Source: Bradyrhizobium aeschynomenes (GTDB lineage Bacteria; Pseudomonadota; Alphaproteobacteria; Rhizobiales; Xanthobacteraceae). Taken from it: a stretch of DNA of 64,000 bases. Of this stretch, positions 16,771 to 25,769 are shown in pieces; within the stretch, counting starts at the first letter, position 1; every line of letters begins with the position of its first letter. The translations under genes and the position numbers were made by a program. Location of the stretch: assembly GCF_013178945.1 (NCBI RefSeq), contig NZ_JABFDM010000011.1, forward strand, positions 186,001 through 250,000, read 5' to 3'. A model generated the notes under the pieces. That model made no database searches. It worked only from the letters and a program-made list of their open reading frames with translations, and was not told the origin of the DNA.

Positions 16771-16856
16771 CGTCATGGCCGGGCTTGTCCCGGCCATCCA
16801 CATCGTTCTGCATCCTGGGAGCGACGTGGATGCCCGGGACAAACCCGGGCATGACG
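16771..16856. repeat. CGTCATGGCCGGG inverted-repeat element, family F
   Basis: CGTCATGGCCGGGCTTGTCC at one end and the complement-like GGACAAACCCGGGCATGACG at the other, with inner CCATCCAC/GTGGATG arms. It lies between the membrane protein gene and the osmC gene. Confidence 0.75.
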
Positions 16857-16918
16857 GAGTAACTCACCAACGAGGTCGCTCGGCGCGATTGCGCCGGCTT
16901 CATACGCGCTGTGGCAGG

Positions 16919-17431
16919 TTACGCCACCCGCTTCAAACTGACCGACACCTTCGGACCGTTCTTGATGGTCTGATAGACCACGCAATAGCGCTCGGTGAGC
17001 TTGAGCAGGAGGTCGAGCTTGTCCTGCGGGGCGTCGGTGTCGACCTCGAAGCGCAGGCGGATTTCCTGGAAGCCGACCGGGGCCTCCTTGTCGACGCCGA
17101 GCGTGCCGCGGAAATCGAGATCGCCTTCGGCCAGCACCAGACCGCTCTTCAGCGGCACCTCGACGGCGGTCGCGACTGACTTGAGAGTCACGCCGGCGCA
17201 GGCCACCAGCGCTTCCAGCAGCATGTCGCCGGAGCACAGCTCCAGGCCGGAGCCGCCGGTGGCGGGATGCAGGCCGGCGACCGCCAGCGCGCGGCCGGTC
17301 TCCAGCTTGCAGGTCAGGCCGTCGCCGCCGACCTCGCCCTTGGCCTTCAGCGTGATCACCGCGGCGGAAGGGTCAGCCTTGTAGCGTTCCTTGATCGGCG
17401 CCTGCATGGCGCGCAGCTCGGCAGCATCCAT
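16919..17431 (-). CDS. OsmC-family protein
   Basis: The 170-residue protein has the OsmC/Ohr fold. Two conserved cysteines, the usual redox pair, are in LVACAGVTLKSVA and in ERYCVVYQTIKNG. The GGSGLELCSGDMLLEALVACAG segment is the family hallmark before the central helix. OsmC proteins reduce organic or fatty-acid hydroperoxides; some act in sulfur relay instead. The extra Cys in ELCSGD just before the helix is common in the YhfA-like branch. It is a single gene with no obvious partner; the ABC transporter operon that follows is 56 bases away in the same direction. Confidence 0.85.
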   Translation of the reverse strand: MDAAELRAMQAPIKERYKADPSAAVITLKAKGEVGGDGLTCKLETGRALAVAGLHPATGGSGLELCSGDMLLEALVACAGVTLKSVATAVEVPLKSGLVLAEGDLDFRGTLGVDKEAPVGFQEIRLRFEVDTDAPQDKLDLLLKLTERYCVVYQTIKNGPKVSVSLKRVA

Positions 17432-17487
17432 TGTCGTTCTCTCCCGGAGTCATTTCAGGAGAGATGTACCGGGCGAGCGCTCAGATG

Positions 17488-18273
17488 TCACCACCACAGC
17501 CCGCCGCCGGGCTCACGCCTGCCCTGCGTATCCGGCACCGTCCGATCGAGCGACCTGTCGAGCGCCGTCAGCACGTGGCGCTTGAACTGCTCGAACAACG
17601 GCGCGTTGCGGTCGCGCGGCCGCGACAGGTTGATGGTGATCTCCTCGAACAGCCGGCCGGGATGCGGCCGCATCACCAGCACGCGGTCGGCCAGCACCAC
17701 CGCCTCCTCGACGTCGTGCGTGACCAGTACCAGCGTCGGACGGGTATCGGCCCAGAGGTCGAGCAGATGGTCCTGCAGGTCCTTGCGGGTGAAGGCGTCG
17801 AGCGCGGAGAACGGCTCGTCGAGCAAGAGCACCTCCGGCTGCGCCACCAGCGCGCGGGCAATCGCCACGCGCTGCGCCTGGCCGCCGGAGAGTTCGCGCG
17901 GCCAGACCTTGGCCTTGTCGGCCAGGCCGACGCGCGCCAACGCGCACGCCACGCGCTCGCGGCGTTCGTCGGTTGGCAGCTCGGACAGGCCGAAGCCGAT
18001 ATTGTCGGCGACGGTCAGCCAGGGCAGCAGGCGCGGCTCCTGGAAGATGATGCCGACCTTGGCGTGCGGCGCCGAGATCGCCTCGCCGTCGAGCGTCACG
18101 GTCCCGGCGCTGGCGCGGTCGAGCCCGGCGATGGCGCGCAGCAATGTCGACTTGCCGCAGCCGGAGCCGCCGATGATGGCGATGATCTCGCCGAGCTGAA
18201 TCTCCGACGAGAACCGCTCCAGCGCATGAACGCCGTTCGGATAGACCTTGCTGACGGAGGCAAGCTGCAGCAT
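17488..18273 (-). CDS. ABC transporter ATP-binding protein (SsuB/TauB-like)
   Basis: A 261-residue ATPase with Walker A GGSGCGKST, Q-loop IIFQEPRLLPW, signature LSGGQAQRVAIARAL, Walker B VLLLDEPFSALD and H-loop THDVEEA. The QEPRLLPWLTVADNIGFGL block is typical of the nitrate/sulfonate/taurine class. The ATG at 18273 overlaps the permease stop (TGATG), so the two are coupled. It powers uptake by the adjacent permease and periplasmic binding protein; an organosulfonate is a likely but unproven substrate. Confidence 0.9.
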   Translation of the reverse strand: MLQLASVSKVYPNGVHALERFSSEIQLGEIIAIIGGSGCGKSTLLRAIAGLDRASAGTVTLDGEAISAPHAKVGIIFQEPRLLPWLTVADNIGFGLSELPTDERRERVACALARVGLADKAKVWPRELSGGQAQRVAIARALVAQPEVLLLDEPFSALDAFTRKDLQDHLLDLWADTRPTLVLVTHDVEEAVVLADRVLVMRPHPGRLFEEITINLSRPRDRNAPLFEQFKRHVLTALDRSLDRTVPDTQGRREPGGGLWW

Positions 18274-19118
18274 CAGGCGGCTCCGCTCTGGCGCGCAAAG
18301 CTGTCCTGCCAGCGCAGCAGCGGCGCGGTCGCGATCTCCAGCAGCCAGTCGGTCGCCTTGCCGATGATCGCGAAGATCACGATGGCGGCGACGATCTGCG
18401 CCGGCTTGCCGAGCTGCTGGCCGTCGATCAGGAGGTAGCCGAGGCCTTCCGAGGCGCCCATGAACTCGGCGGCGACGACGAACATCCAGCCGAGCCCTAA
18501 GCCAACGCGCAGCGCTACGACATAGGCCGGTAGCACGGCGGGCAGGAGGATACGGCGGATCATGGCCGGGCCGGACAGGCGGAAGACGCGGCCGACCTCG
18601 ACGATCTTGCGGTCGACCGACAGGATCGCGCCGGTCACGCCGAGATAGACCGGGAAAAACACGCCGACCGCGATCAGCGCCACCTTCGAGGTCTCGAAGA
18701 TGCCGAGCCAGAGGATGAACAGCGGCACCCAGGCGATCGAGGGGATCGCGCGCAGTGCCTGGATGGTGGGATCGACCAGGCGGCGAGCAAAACCCCAATA
18801 GCCGCAGATGCCGCCCAGGAGTGTGCCGGCGGCGACGCCGAAGCCGAAGCCGATGCCGACGCGGGAGAGCGTCGTGACGATGTGGCGGGTCAGCTCGCCG
18901 GAGCGGGCGAGGTCCGCGATGGTGGTAAAGACTTTCGACGGCGGCGGCACGAGGCGGCCGTTCGACCAGCCGGCCCGGACGGCGAACTCCCAGGCCAGCG
19001 CGAGGGACAACGGCAACAGTAGCCCGAGCAGCGGCCGCGCCAAGCGTGTGAGCCGCGGTTGGCTGGCGGTCTGCGGTGTGGCGACGGCGGGCGCCTGCAA
19101 TTCGACGGTCATGGTCAT
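18273..19118 (-). CDS. ABC transporter permease (SsuC/TauC-like)
   Basis: The 281-residue permease has about six membrane helices. The cytoplasmic EAA loop is FRLSGPAMIRRILLPAVLPAYVVALRVGLGLGW, as in the nitrate/sulfonate/taurine family. An N-terminal Pro/Ala tail (residues 1-30) precedes the first helix LLGLLLPLSLALAWEFAV. It overlaps the ATPase gene and lies downstream of the binding-protein gene, with a 151-bp repeat element in the gap. The repeat may separate or attenuate expression between the binding protein and the membrane components. Confidence 0.9.
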   Translation of the reverse strand: MTMTVELQAPAVATPQTASQPRLTRLARPLLGLLLPLSLALAWEFAVRAGWSNGRLVPPPSKVFTTIADLARSGELTRHIVTTLSRVGIGFGFGVAAGTLLGGICGYWGFARRLVDPTIQALRAIPSIAWVPLFILWLGIFETSKVALIAVGVFFPVYLGVTGAILSVDRKIVEVGRVFRLSGPAMIRRILLPAVLPAYVVALRVGLGLGWMFVVAAEFMGASEGLGYLLIDGQQLGKPAQIVAAIVIFAIIGKATDWLLEIATAPLLRWQDSFARQSGAA

Positions 19119-19231
19119 AGTGAGAACAGTGTCTCTCGCGGGAATGCAAGGCGTGGTGATGGGGGATGTCGCTTACGGCGGTGAGCGCGCGTCTGTCAGA
19201 TTTGAGCCGACGGCGGCTCCCCAAATTCGAT

Positions 19232-19382
19232 GTCGTCCCGGCCTTGAGCCGGGACCCATACTCCGCGGCGGTGGTGGGAAGGCGAGATGCCGCTCCAGCG
19301 TGCCTCAAACACCTTCACGGAGTATGGGTCCCGGATCGGCGCCCGCCAACGCTGTCGCGTTGGCGAGCTTGTCCGGGACGAC
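19232..19382. repeat. 151-bp MITE-like intergenic element, family E copy 2 (shortened)
   Basis: It has the same ends as the 184-bp copies (GTCGTCCCGG, and CCGGGACGAC), the GCCGGGACCCATACTCC/GGAGTATGGGTCCCGG pair and a related core (AAGGCGAGATGCCGCTCC, GTGCCTCAAAC). The left inner hairpin is missing. It occupies most of the gap 19119-19451 inside an ABC transporter operon. Confidence 0.78.
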
Positions 19383-19451
19383 GCCGGTTTTTTATCGCGC
19401 TACCGGTCTCTGTCGCGCTCACGTTGGGGGCAAGCCCGAGCGTAGGCTGCC

Positions 19452-20426
19452 CTAGTTCGTCGGCAGCGGCACCTGGTCGTCGATCAGGGCGTCCAGGGTC
19501 GCCTTCACGTCGACTTTGGCGTCGACGACGCCGGCCTGCTGCAAAGCGAGGCCCGCGGCCAGGATCGACTCGCGCTGGGGCGCGCCGATGCGGCTGTGGG
19601 TCAGCTCGGTGCGCTCCTTGAGCTGCTTGTCGACGACGGTCTCCGGCAGCTTGGTCACCGCGATGAACGTCTTCTTCAGGTCGTCGTAATTGGCGAGCGT
19701 GTCCTTGCGGGCGACCTCATACGTTGCCAGCACGCGGCGGACGATCTCTGGATTGTCCTTCAAGAACTGCTCGCGGACATTGAGGATGCCCCAGGTGTTG
19801 GCGTCGGCCTTGCGGTAGAACAGTCTGGCGCCCTCCTCGACCTCGGCCTGCGCCATCATCGGGTCGAGCCCGGCCCAGGCGTCAACATCGCCGCGGATCA
19901 GGGCGGCCTTGCCGTCGGCATGCTGCAGCAGCACCGGGGTGATGTCCTTGTCGGTCAGCCCGGCCCCGAGCAGCGCGCGCACCAGAAAGATGTGCGGATC
20001 GGTGCCCCGCGTCACCGCGACGCGCTTGCCCTTGAGGTCGGCAACCGAGGCGATCTTGGAGTCCTTGCCCGTCACCAGCGCCGTCCATTCGGGGCGGGAA
20101 TAGACATAGATCGACTTGATCGGATTGCCGTTGATCTTGGCGACCAGCGCGGCAGAGCCGGCGGTCGAGCCGAAATCGAGCGAGCCGGCATTGAGGAACT
20201 CGAGCGCCTTGTTGGAGCCGGCCGACTGCACCCAGGTGATGCTGATGCCGTCCCTGGCGAACTCCTTCTCCAGCAGGCCCTTCTGCTTCAGGACCATCGA
20301 TACTGGATTGTAGGTCGCCCAGTCGATCCGGATTTCCTTGGGCTGCTCCGCGGCTGCCGCAATGCCGCATCCCAGTAGAAACACGGCCGCGAGCCCGGCC
20401 AGTCCCCGCCTCGTCCATCCACCCAT
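19452..20426 (-). CDS. ABC transporter substrate-binding protein (sulfonate/nitrate-type, SsuA-like)
   Basis: The 324-residue periplasmic protein starts with a signal peptide (about residues 1-24, ending GIAAAAEQ). The mature part has the class II binding-protein pattern: DWATYNPVSMVLKQKGLLEKEFARDGISITWVQSAGSNKALEFLNAGSLDFGSTAGSAAL. ADLKGKRVAVTRGTDPHIFLVRAL and DVDAWAGLDPMMAQAE follow. These features match alkanesulfonate/taurine-binding proteins. The ATG at 20426 is chosen because AGGAGG lies 6 bases before it; an earlier ATG at 20453 lacks one. Permease and ATPase genes follow in the same direction. Confidence 0.88.
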   Translation of the reverse strand: MGGWTRRGLAGLAAVFLLGCGIAAAAEQPKEIRIDWATYNPVSMVLKQKGLLEKEFARDGISITWVQSAGSNKALEFLNAGSLDFGSTAGSAALVAKINGNPIKSIYVYSRPEWTALVTGKDSKIASVADLKGKRVAVTRGTDPHIFLVRALLGAGLTDKDITPVLLQHADGKAALIRGDVDAWAGLDPMMAQAEVEEGARLFYRKADANTWGILNVREQFLKDNPEIVRRVLATYEVARKDTLANYDDLKKTFIAVTKLPETVVDKQLKERTELTHSRIGAPQRESILAAGLALQQAGVVDAKVDVKATLDALIDDQVPLPTN

Positions 20427-20621
20427 CGTCAACCTCCTCAAGCCTAAAAACATTGGTGTTGTTTCAAGGTGTTATGCCAGGGCTCAACGAGAATTGTTTT
20501 TCCTTTGCAGGCCGCGCCGAAGCACGATCATCATCCACGCCGAACCGGTGACAGCATGGATCGATTGCTGCATTGGAAGTTTCGTGACAGCACGGGCCTT
20601 GTTCGATATCCGGTTGCATCC

Positions 20622-23417
20622 ATGGACAGCGTCGCCACAGATTCCAAAGCCTTCACGTCAGACGATTTCGACAGCGCCGGCATCGCGGCCGCCGTTGATG
20701 CGCTGGCCAAGCAGCACTCCGGCCGCGAGGACATGTTCCGCGCCGCCGTGGTGCAGTTCCTGAAAGCGGAGCTGGTCAAGGCGCGCGCCGCAGCCCAGGC
20801 CGAATTATTGAAGGACCGGCATGGCCGGCGCTGCGCCGAGCGGCTGTGCTTCGTGCAGGACGAGATCATCCGCATCCTCTATGCGGCGGCGACCGAGCAT
20901 CTCTACCGCTCGGACGTGCCGAGCGGCGCCGAGCGCATGGCCGTCGTCGCCACCGGCGGCTATGGCCGCGGCCTGATGGCGCCGGAGTCCGACATCGATC
21001 TGCTGTTCATCCTGCCCTACAAGCAGACCGCCTGGGGCGAGCAGGTCGCCGAGGCCATCCTGTATTCGCTGTGGGACATGGGGCTGAAGGTCGGCCATGC
21101 CACCCGCTCGGTGGATGAATCGATCCGCCAGGCGCGCGGCGACATGACCATCCGCACCGCGATCCTGGAGACACGCTATCTCGCCGGCAACCGGCCGCTC
21201 TACGATGAGCTGGTGCAGCGCTTCGACAGCGAGGTGGTGCAGGGCACCGCGGCTGAATTCGTCGCCGCCAAGCTCGCCGAGCGCGAGGAGCGGCATCGCC
21301 GCGGCGGCCAGTCGCGCTATCTGGTCGAGCCCAACGTCAAGGACGGCAAGGGCGGCCTGCGCGACCTGCACACGCTGTTCTGGATCGCCAAATACGTCTA
21401 CCGCGTGCGCGAGACCGCCGAGCTGGTCGAGCGCGGCGTGTTCGACGCGCACGAGTACCGCACCTTCCGCCGCTGTTCGGACTTCCTGTGGTCGGTGCGC
21501 TGCAACCTGCATTTCGTCAGCGGCCGTCCCGAGGAGCGGCTGTCGTTCGACCTGCAGCGCGAGATCGCGGTCCGGCTCGGCTACACCAGCCATCCGGGCA
21601 TGCAGGACGTCGAGCGCTTCATGAAGCACTACTTCCTGGTCGCCAAGCAGGTCGGCAATCTCACCGCGATCCTGTGCGCCAAGCTGGAGGACCAGCAGGC
21701 CAAGGCGGCGCCGGTGCTGAGCCGGATGATCTCGCGCCTGACCACGGGCTCGACCTGGCGCCGCGTGCCGGAGAGCGACGACTTCATCGTCGACAACAAC
21801 CGCATCAACCTCGCCGCGCCCGACGTCTTCAAGCACGATCCGGTCAACCTGATCCGCATCTTCCGCCTCGCGCAGAAGAACAACCTCGCCTTCCACCCCG
21901 ATGCGATGCGGGCAGTGACGCGCTCGCTGAACCTGATCAACACCGAGCTGCGCGACGATCCCGAGGCCAACCGGCTGTTCGTGGAGATCCTGACCTCCAA
22001 CGACGCCGAGACCGTGCTGCGGCGGATGAACGAGACCGGCGTGCTCGGCCACTTCATCAGCGCCTTCGGCCGCATCGTCTCGATGATGCAGTTCAACATG
22101 TATCATCACTACACGGTCGACGAGCACCTGATCCGCTGCATCGGCTTCCTGCAGGAGATCGAGCGCGGCGGCATCGACGAGTTCACGCTGGCCTCCGACC
22201 TGATGCGCAAGATCAGGCCGGAGCACCGCGCCGTCATCTACATCACCGTGCTGCTGCACGACGTCGCCAAGGGCCGCCCAGAGGATCATTCGGTCGCCGG
22301 CGCCAAGATCGCGCGCCGGCTATGCCCGCGGCTCGGCTTCAACAATGCCGACACCGAGCTGATCGCCTGGCTGATCGAGGAGCATTTGACGATGTCGACG
22401 GTGGCGCAGTCGCGCGACCTGTCGGATCGCAAGACGATCGAGAACTTCGCCGCCGTGGTGCAATCGGTCGAGCAGATGAAGCTGCTGACCATCCTGACCA
22501 CCGCCGACATCCGCGGCGTCGGCCCGGGTGTCTGGAACGGCTGGAAGGCGCAGCTGCTGCGCACGCTGTACTACGAGACCGAGCCGGTGCTGACCGGCGG
22601 CTTCTCCGAGGTCAACCGCGCCAAGCGCATCACCGCGGCGCAGGCCGAATTCCGCAACGCCTTCACCGACTGGCCTGACGACGAGCTCAATACCTATATC
22701 GGCCGGCACTATCCGGCCTACTGGCTCAAGGTCGAGCTGCCGCGCAAGATCCGCCATGCCCGCTTCGTGCGATCGAGCGAGGACGCCGGCCACAAGCTCG
22801 CGATCAATGTCGGCTTCGATCCGGCGCGCGGCGTCACCGAGCTCACCATCTTCGCCATGGACCATCCCTGGCTGCTGTCGATCATCGCCGGTGCCTGTGC
22901 GTCGGCCGGCGCCAACATCGTCGACGCCCAGATCTACACCACCACCGATGGCCGAGCGCTCGACACCATCGCGATATCAAGGGAATATGAGCGCGACGAG
23001 GACGAGGGCCGACGCGCGACGCGGATCGGCGAGACCATCGAGCAGGTGCTGGAGGGCAAGCTGCGGCTGCCGGACGCCGTGGCGCGGCGCACGACCAGGG
23101 GCAAGCAGCACAAGGCGTTCTCGGTCGAGCCGGAGGTCTCCATCAACAATCAATGGTCCGAGCTCTACACCGTCATCGAGGTCTCCGGCCTCGACCGCCC
23201 CGGCCTGCTGTATGAGCTGACGACGGCGATCTCGAAGCTGAACCTGAACATCGCCTCGGCCCATGTCGCCACCTTCGGCGAGCGCGCCCGCGACGTGTTC
23301 TACGTCACCGACCTCTTGGGCGCGCAGATCAACGCGCCGACCCGGCAGGCGGCGATCAAGAGCGCGCTGCTGCATTTGTTGGCGGGCGAAGACACGGCGG
23401 CGCAGCCGGCGGCGTGA
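20622..23417 (+). CDS. glnD: [Protein-PII] uridylyltransferase / uridylyl-removing enzyme GlnD
   Basis: The 931-residue enzyme uridylylates PII proteins when nitrogen is short and removes UMP when glutamine is high. The nucleotidyltransferase domain has GGYGRGLMAPESDIDLLFI. A central HD hydrolase domain has VLLHDVAKGRPEDHSVAGAKIA. Two C-terminal ACT domains (ELTIFAMDHPWLLSIIAGAC, and VIEVSGLDRPGLLYELTTAIS) sense glutamine. The ATG at 20622 (MDSVATDS) is chosen by comparison with the usual alphaproteobacterial N-terminus; upstream in-frame ATGs at 20469 and 20556 would add 51 or 22 poorly conserved residues. It is divergent from the ABC binding-protein gene. Confidence 0.95.
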   Translation: MDSVATDSKAFTSDDFDSAGIAAAVDALAKQHSGREDMFRAAVVQFLKAELVKARAAAQAELLKDRHGRRCAERLCFVQDEIIRILYAAATEHLYRSDVPSGAERMAVVATGGYGRGLMAPESDIDLLFILPYKQTAWGEQVAEAILYSLWDMGLKVGHATRSVDESIRQARGDMTIRTAILETRYLAGNRPLYDELVQRFDSEVVQGTAAEFVAAKLAEREERHRRGGQSRYLVEPNVKDGKGGLRDLHTLFWIAKYVYRVRETAELVERGVFDAHEYRTFRRCSDFLWSVRCNLHFVSGRPEERLSFDLQREIAVRLGYTSHPGMQDVERFMKHYFLVAKQVGNLTAILCAKLEDQQAKAAPVLSRMISRLTTGSTWRRVPESDDFIVDNNRINLAAPDVFKHDPVNLIRIFRLAQKNNLAFHPDAMRAVTRSLNLINTELRDDPEANRLFVEILTSNDAETVLRRMNETGVLGHFISAFGRIVSMMQFNMYHHYTVDEHLIRCIGFLQEIERGGIDEFTLASDLMRKIRPEHRAVIYITVLLHDVAKGRPEDHSVAGAKIARRLCPRLGFNNADTELIAWLIEEHLTMSTVAQSRDLSDRKTIENFAAVVQSVEQMKLLTILTTADIRGVGPGVWNGWKAQLLRTLYYETEPVLTGGFSEVNRAKRITAAQAEFRNAFTDWPDDELNTYIGRHYPAYWLKVELPRKIRHARFVRSSEDAGHKLAINVGFDPARGVTELTIFAMDHPWLLSIIAGACASAGANIVDAQIYTTTDGRALDTIAISREYERDEDEGRRATRIGETIEQVLEGKLRLPDAVARRTTRGKQHKAFSVEPEVSINNQWSELYTVIEVSGLDRPGLLYELTTAISKLNLNIASAHVATFGERARDVFYVTDLLGAQINAPTRQAAIKSALLHLLAGEDTAAQPAA

Positions 23418-23504
23418 GGGGATGTCGAGCGGCATTCAGCCGCTCGGAGATGATCGAGGGACCGGCACCGCCGCTGGTCCCTGCAGGCTTGGGGGAGCCG
23501 AACC

Positions 23505-23870
23505 ATGGGACTGATTGCAAACATTGTCGTCGGGCTGATCGGCCTGCTGCACGTCTACATTCTCGTGCTCGAGATGTTTCTCTGGACCAAGCCGGCGGGC
23601 TTGAGAGCCTTCAACAACACGCCGGAGCGCGCCGAGGCCACCAAGGTGCTCGGCGCCAATCAGGGCCTGTATAACGGCTTCCTTGCCGCCGGTCTGTTCT
23701 GGGGCCTGACGCAGCCGACACCAGCGTTCGGCTTCCAGATCAAGGTGTTCTTCCTGCTCTGCGTGCTGGTCGCGGGGCTCTATGGCGCGGCGACCGCGAG
23801 CCGCAAGATCCTGTTCATCCAGAGCGTGCCTGCCACGATCGGCCTCATCCTGGTCTGGCTCGCAGGCTGA
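23505..23870 (+). CDS. DUF1304 membrane protein
   Basis: The 121-residue protein has four membrane helices and the family pattern: HVYILVLEMFLWTKPAGLRAF, then GANQGLYNGFLAAGLFWGL and GLYGAATASRKILFIQSVPATIGL. DUF1304 proteins are small inner-membrane proteins of unknown function. An SD-like GGGGGAG precedes the ATG. It lies 87 bases after glnD in the same direction and may be read from that transcript. Confidence 0.85.
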   Translation: MGLIANIVVGLIGLLHVYILVLEMFLWTKPAGLRAFNNTPERAEATKVLGANQGLYNGFLAAGLFWGLTQPTPAFGFQIKVFFLLCVLVAGLYGAATASRKILFIQSVPATIGLILVWLAG

Positions 23871-23895
23871 GGCGGGCCGCATCTCAATAACCGGT

Positions 23896-24079
23896 GTCGT
23901 CCCGGACAAGCCGTGACGCGCATCCGCGCGTCGCGGCGCCGATCCGGGACCCATAACCCCGGTCAGCGTTCGAGGCACGATCGCCACTCCGAGTCCTCGC
24001 CTCACGACCGCCTGTGGCTATGGATCCCGGCTCGGCGCCCAGCCGTCGCTGCGCGACGCCAGGGCTGGGCCGGGACGAC
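23896..24079. repeat. 184-bp MITE-like intergenic element, family E copy 3
   Basis: It is in the opposite orientation to the copy at 8656-8839 and has the same length. The ends are GTCGTCCCGG/CCGGGACGAC, and the core carries the complements of GTCGTGAGGCGA and ACTCGGAGTGGC. The rest of the gap 23871-24250 (after 24080) holds only the leader of the following gene, with AGGAGGAA near 24231. Confidence 0.8.
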
Positions 24080-24250
24080 ACCGGGGTTGTTCAGCCGGCT
24101 GGGCCCGCAACAGCGCGTCTCGGCGGAACAGCCGCACCTGCCCCCTCCCCTCGCCTTGCGCTGGCCATCCCGTTCCTCCACACTCCCGCCCAGCGATGGC
24201 GCCCCTCGGGCAGACCAGCCGCATAACAATCAGGAGGAACGATAGACCCC

Positions 24251-25474
24251 ATGCGACAGGGAATTTTCCGTTTTGCCGGTGCGGCCGCGTTGGCCGTCAC
24301 CCTCTCCGCCACGTCAGCCCAGGCCCAGAAGAAGTACGATCCCGGCGCGTCCGATACCGAGATCAAGATCGGCCAGACCGTGCCGTTCTCGGGCCCCGCC
24401 TCGGCCTATGCCTCGATCGGCAAGACCCAGGCCGCCTATTTCAACATGATCAACGAGCAGGGCGGCATCAACGGCCGCAAGATCAAACTCATCCAGTATG
24501 ACGACGCCTATTCGCCGCCGAAGGCCGTCGAGCAGGTGCGCAAGCTGGTCGAGGACGACGAGGTGCTGCTGACGTTCCAGATCATCGGCACGCCGTCCAA
24601 CGCCGCCGTCCAGAAATATCTCAACGCCAAGAAGGTCCCGCAGCTGTTCGCGGCCACCGGGGCGACCAAGTTCACCGATCCGAAGAACTTCCCCTGGACC
24701 ATGGGATACAATCCCAACTACTTCACCGAGGGGCGCATCTACGGCCAGTACATTCTGAAGGAGCATCCGAGCGCCAAGATCGGCGTGCTCTACCAGAATG
24801 ACGACCTCGGCAAGGACTATCTCAACGGCATCAAGGCCGGCCTCGGCGACAAGGCCTCGATGATCGTCGCCGAAGCGTCTTACGAGGTCTCCGATCCGAC
24901 CATCGATTCCCAGCTGCTCAAGATCAAGTCGGCCGGCGCCGACCTCTTGTTCTCGGCCGCGACGCCGAAGCAGGCCGCGCAGGCGATCAAGAAGCTGCAC
25001 GAGCTCGACTGGCACCCCGTGCACATCGTCGACATCAATGCGACGTCGGTCGGCGCCGTGCTTCAACCCGCCGGGCTGGAGGCGTCCAAGGGCGTGATCT
25101 CGGTCAATTACGGCAAGGACCCGCTCGACCCGCAGTGGAAGGACGATCCGGGCATGAAGCGCTATTTCGCGTTCATGGCCAAGTACTATCCGGACGGCGA
25201 CAAGAACTCGAACTTCAATACCTATGGCTACGGCAATGCCGAACTGCTGGTGACCATCCTGCGGATGTGCGGCGACAACCTCACCCGCGAGAACGTCATG
25301 AAGCAGGCGGCGTCGCTCAAGGACGTGGTCGGCGACCTGTCGCTGCCGGGCATGAAGATCAACACCTCGCCGACCGACTACCGCGTCAACAAGCAGCTGC
25401 AGATGATGAAGTTCAACGGCGAGCGCTGGGAGCTGTTCGGCCCGATCCTGGAGGACAAGGGCGCAGCGGGTTAG
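24251..25474 (+). CDS. Branched-chain amino-acid-type ABC substrate-binding protein, paralogue 1
   Basis: The 407-residue protein opens with a signal peptide (about residues 1-26, cut near AQAQ). A Leu/Ile/Val-binding-protein-type domain follows: DTEIKIGQTVPFSGPASAYASIGKTQAAYFNMINEQGGINGRKI. It continues with DDAYSPPKAVEQVRKLVE and a hinge-region IIGTPSNAAVQKYLNAKKVPQLF. It is followed by a second, very similar gene at 25770 and separated from it by a family C repeat and a strong terminator. No permease or ATPase genes are adjacent, so the membrane partners are elsewhere. AGGAGG lies about 13 bases before the ATG, which is longer than usual. Confidence 0.9.
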   Translation: MRQGIFRFAGAAALAVTLSATSAQAQKKYDPGASDTEIKIGQTVPFSGPASAYASIGKTQAAYFNMINEQGGINGRKIKLIQYDDAYSPPKAVEQVRKLVEDDEVLLTFQIIGTPSNAAVQKYLNAKKVPQLFAATGATKFTDPKNFPWTMGYNPNYFTEGRIYGQYILKEHPSAKIGVLYQNDDLGKDYLNGIKAGLGDKASMIVAEASYEVSDPTIDSQLLKIKSAGADLLFSAATPKQAAQAIKKLHELDWHPVHIVDINATSVGAVLQPAGLEASKGVISVNYGKDPLDPQWKDDPGMKRYFAFMAKYYPDGDKNSNFNTYGYGNAELLVTILRMCGDNLTRENVMKQAASLKDVVGDLSLPGMKINTSPTDYRVNKQLQMMKFNGERWELFGPILEDKGAAG

Positions 25475-25483
25475 CACCGTCCC

Positions 25484-25591
25484 TCGTCATTCCGGGGCAG
25501 CCCGACAGGGCTGACCCCGGACGCCATCTCACCACCGAATGTGAGGCCAAATGGATTCCGGGCTCGCGCCGCGCCCGCCACGGAATGACGG
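25484..25591. repeat. Family C repeat, copy 3
   Basis: It starts CGTCATTCCGGGGCAG and ends CGGAATGACGG with inner CGCCATCTC and AATGGATTCCGGG parts. It is more diverged in the centre than the copies at 12675 and 15643. Confidence 0.75.
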
Positions 25592-25601
25592 TCTCACCGG
25601 T

Positions 25602-25630
25602 AAAGGGCTGCGCAACCGCGCAGCCCTTTT
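25602..25630 (+). terminator. Rho-independent terminator after the first binding-protein gene
   Basis: AAAGGGCTGCGC (25602-25613) pairs perfectly with GCGCAGCCCTTT (25618-25629) around an AACC loop and ends in TTTT. It separates the two tandem binding-protein genes, so the second one needs its own promoter or read-through. Confidence 0.85.
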
Positions 25631-25769
25631 GCGTTGCGACACAGCTTGCGCCGGTTGGTCGCTCCAAGAAGCGTTGCCTTGTCGACTTGCTTCCTCCACA
25701 CTCACGTGCAGCGATGGCGAGATAACAACCAACAAAGATCATCGCAGACATCACGGGAGGGAGGACTTC